A model generated the notes under the pieces. It was given only the letters and a program-made list of their open reading frames with translations. It was not told the origin of the DNA and made no database searches. This document shows, one piece after another, positions 20,703-20,804 of a stretch of 20,804 bases of DNA. The position numbers and the translations under genes are program-made. Every line of letters starts with the position of its first letter. Within the stretch, counting starts at the first letter, position 1. This stretch comes from JBAWYM01 sp037143575 (GTDB lineage Bacteria > Patescibacteriota > Gracilibacteria > Peribacterales > Peribacteraceae): positions 1-20,804 of the forward strand of contig JBAWYM010000031.1 of assembly GCA_037143575.1 (NCBI GenBank). Reading direction: 5' to 3'.

Positions 20703-20804
20703 ATGGATCCCCGCACCATTCTCCACCACCTCGGCCTCAACGAAAAAGAGAGACTGGTAACTTTTTTGGTTGGTGACCGAAGCTATGAAATGGCTTGTGT
20801 ATAA
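20703..20804 (+). pseudogene. Short frame resembling the N-terminus of a TrmB-like regulator
   Basis: A 33-codon frame. MDPRTILHHLGLNEKERLV matches the usual opening of TrmB-type winged-helix regulators (L..LGL.E.E..VY..LL). After about residue 19 the similarity is lost (TFLVGDRSYEMACV) and a TAA ends it at the last base of the window. It is either a broken gene or a frameshift near the TTTTTT run at 20761-20768; the downstream sequence is not available. Confidence 0.4.

Noticed and set aside
1..20804. Possible TGA-to-glycine recoding (Gracilibacteria code 25)
   Set aside because: Several well-defined genes (MBOAT, mntA, histidine kinase, NRAMP-like) end at TGA at the expected family length, so the standard bacterial code is used.
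1..20804. CRISPR array or insertion sequence
   Set aside because: No regularly spaced direct repeats and no transposase or cas gene were seen on either strand.

Overview
The window looks like a chromosomal segment of a Candidate Phyla Radiation (Patescibacteria) bacterium, most likely a Peregrinibacteria/Peribacteria-type genome. The evidence is a compact gene set, a short RecO, an orphan VirB2-like pilin, a cysteine-rich CxxC protein of a type I associate with CPR genomes, encoded CCA tails on the tRNAs, and starts without Shine-Dalgarno sites. TGA works as a normal stop, so code 25 (Gracilibacteria) does not apply. The lineage is inferred from gene style only; no rRNA or ribosomal protein is present.

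Layout. 1-420: small VirB2/TrbC-like membrane protein. 594-1196: TPR protein, whose 3' end overlaps a convergent O-acetylation pair, MBOAT acyltransferase then SGNH-type protein (3609-1165, minus). 3787-5515: ftsX and recO. 5598-5864: intact tRNA-Ser(CGA) with tRNA debris on both sides. 5865-8423: a divergent pair of poorly known genes, a helical 589-aa protein and a zinc finger/pRiA4b-ORF3-like protein. 8557-10143: orphan membrane PAS histidine kinase. 10205-10504: hairpins, a broken tRNA-Thr copy and an intact tRNA-Thr(TGT). 10579-10951: RNase P RNA (rnpB), recognised from its P1 helix and conserved core words. 11043-11716: MntA/HepT-type toxin-antitoxin pair. 11891-14725: three-gene cassette of an NRAMP-related transporter with altered metal-site residues, a 65-aa membrane peptide, and a soluble PRC-MgtE_N-CBS protein. 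14735-14966: a 232-nt inverted-repeat element. 15026-17098: transglutaminase-like protein and a polyprenyl-phosphate sugar-phosphate transferase. 17180-18946 (minus): Cys-rich zinc-ribbon protein. 19094-20534 (minus): an AT-richer two-gene operon with a GHKL ATPase. 20703-20804: a short frame resembling the start of a TrmB-like regulator.

How they fit. The sugar-phosphate transferase, MBOAT and SGNH genes point to a modified surface polysaccharide. The NRAMP-like and MgtE-like genes together suggest a magnesium uptake system with a separate sensing subunit; this is the strongest candidate for a less described system here. A second theme is expression. Many genes have a TANNNT hexamer ending only 7-10 nt before the start codon, and no convincing ribosome-binding sites, which suggests leaderless transcripts. 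A related hairpin repeat of about 80 nt lies directly after two stop codons far apart in the window (420-500 and 17101-17185).
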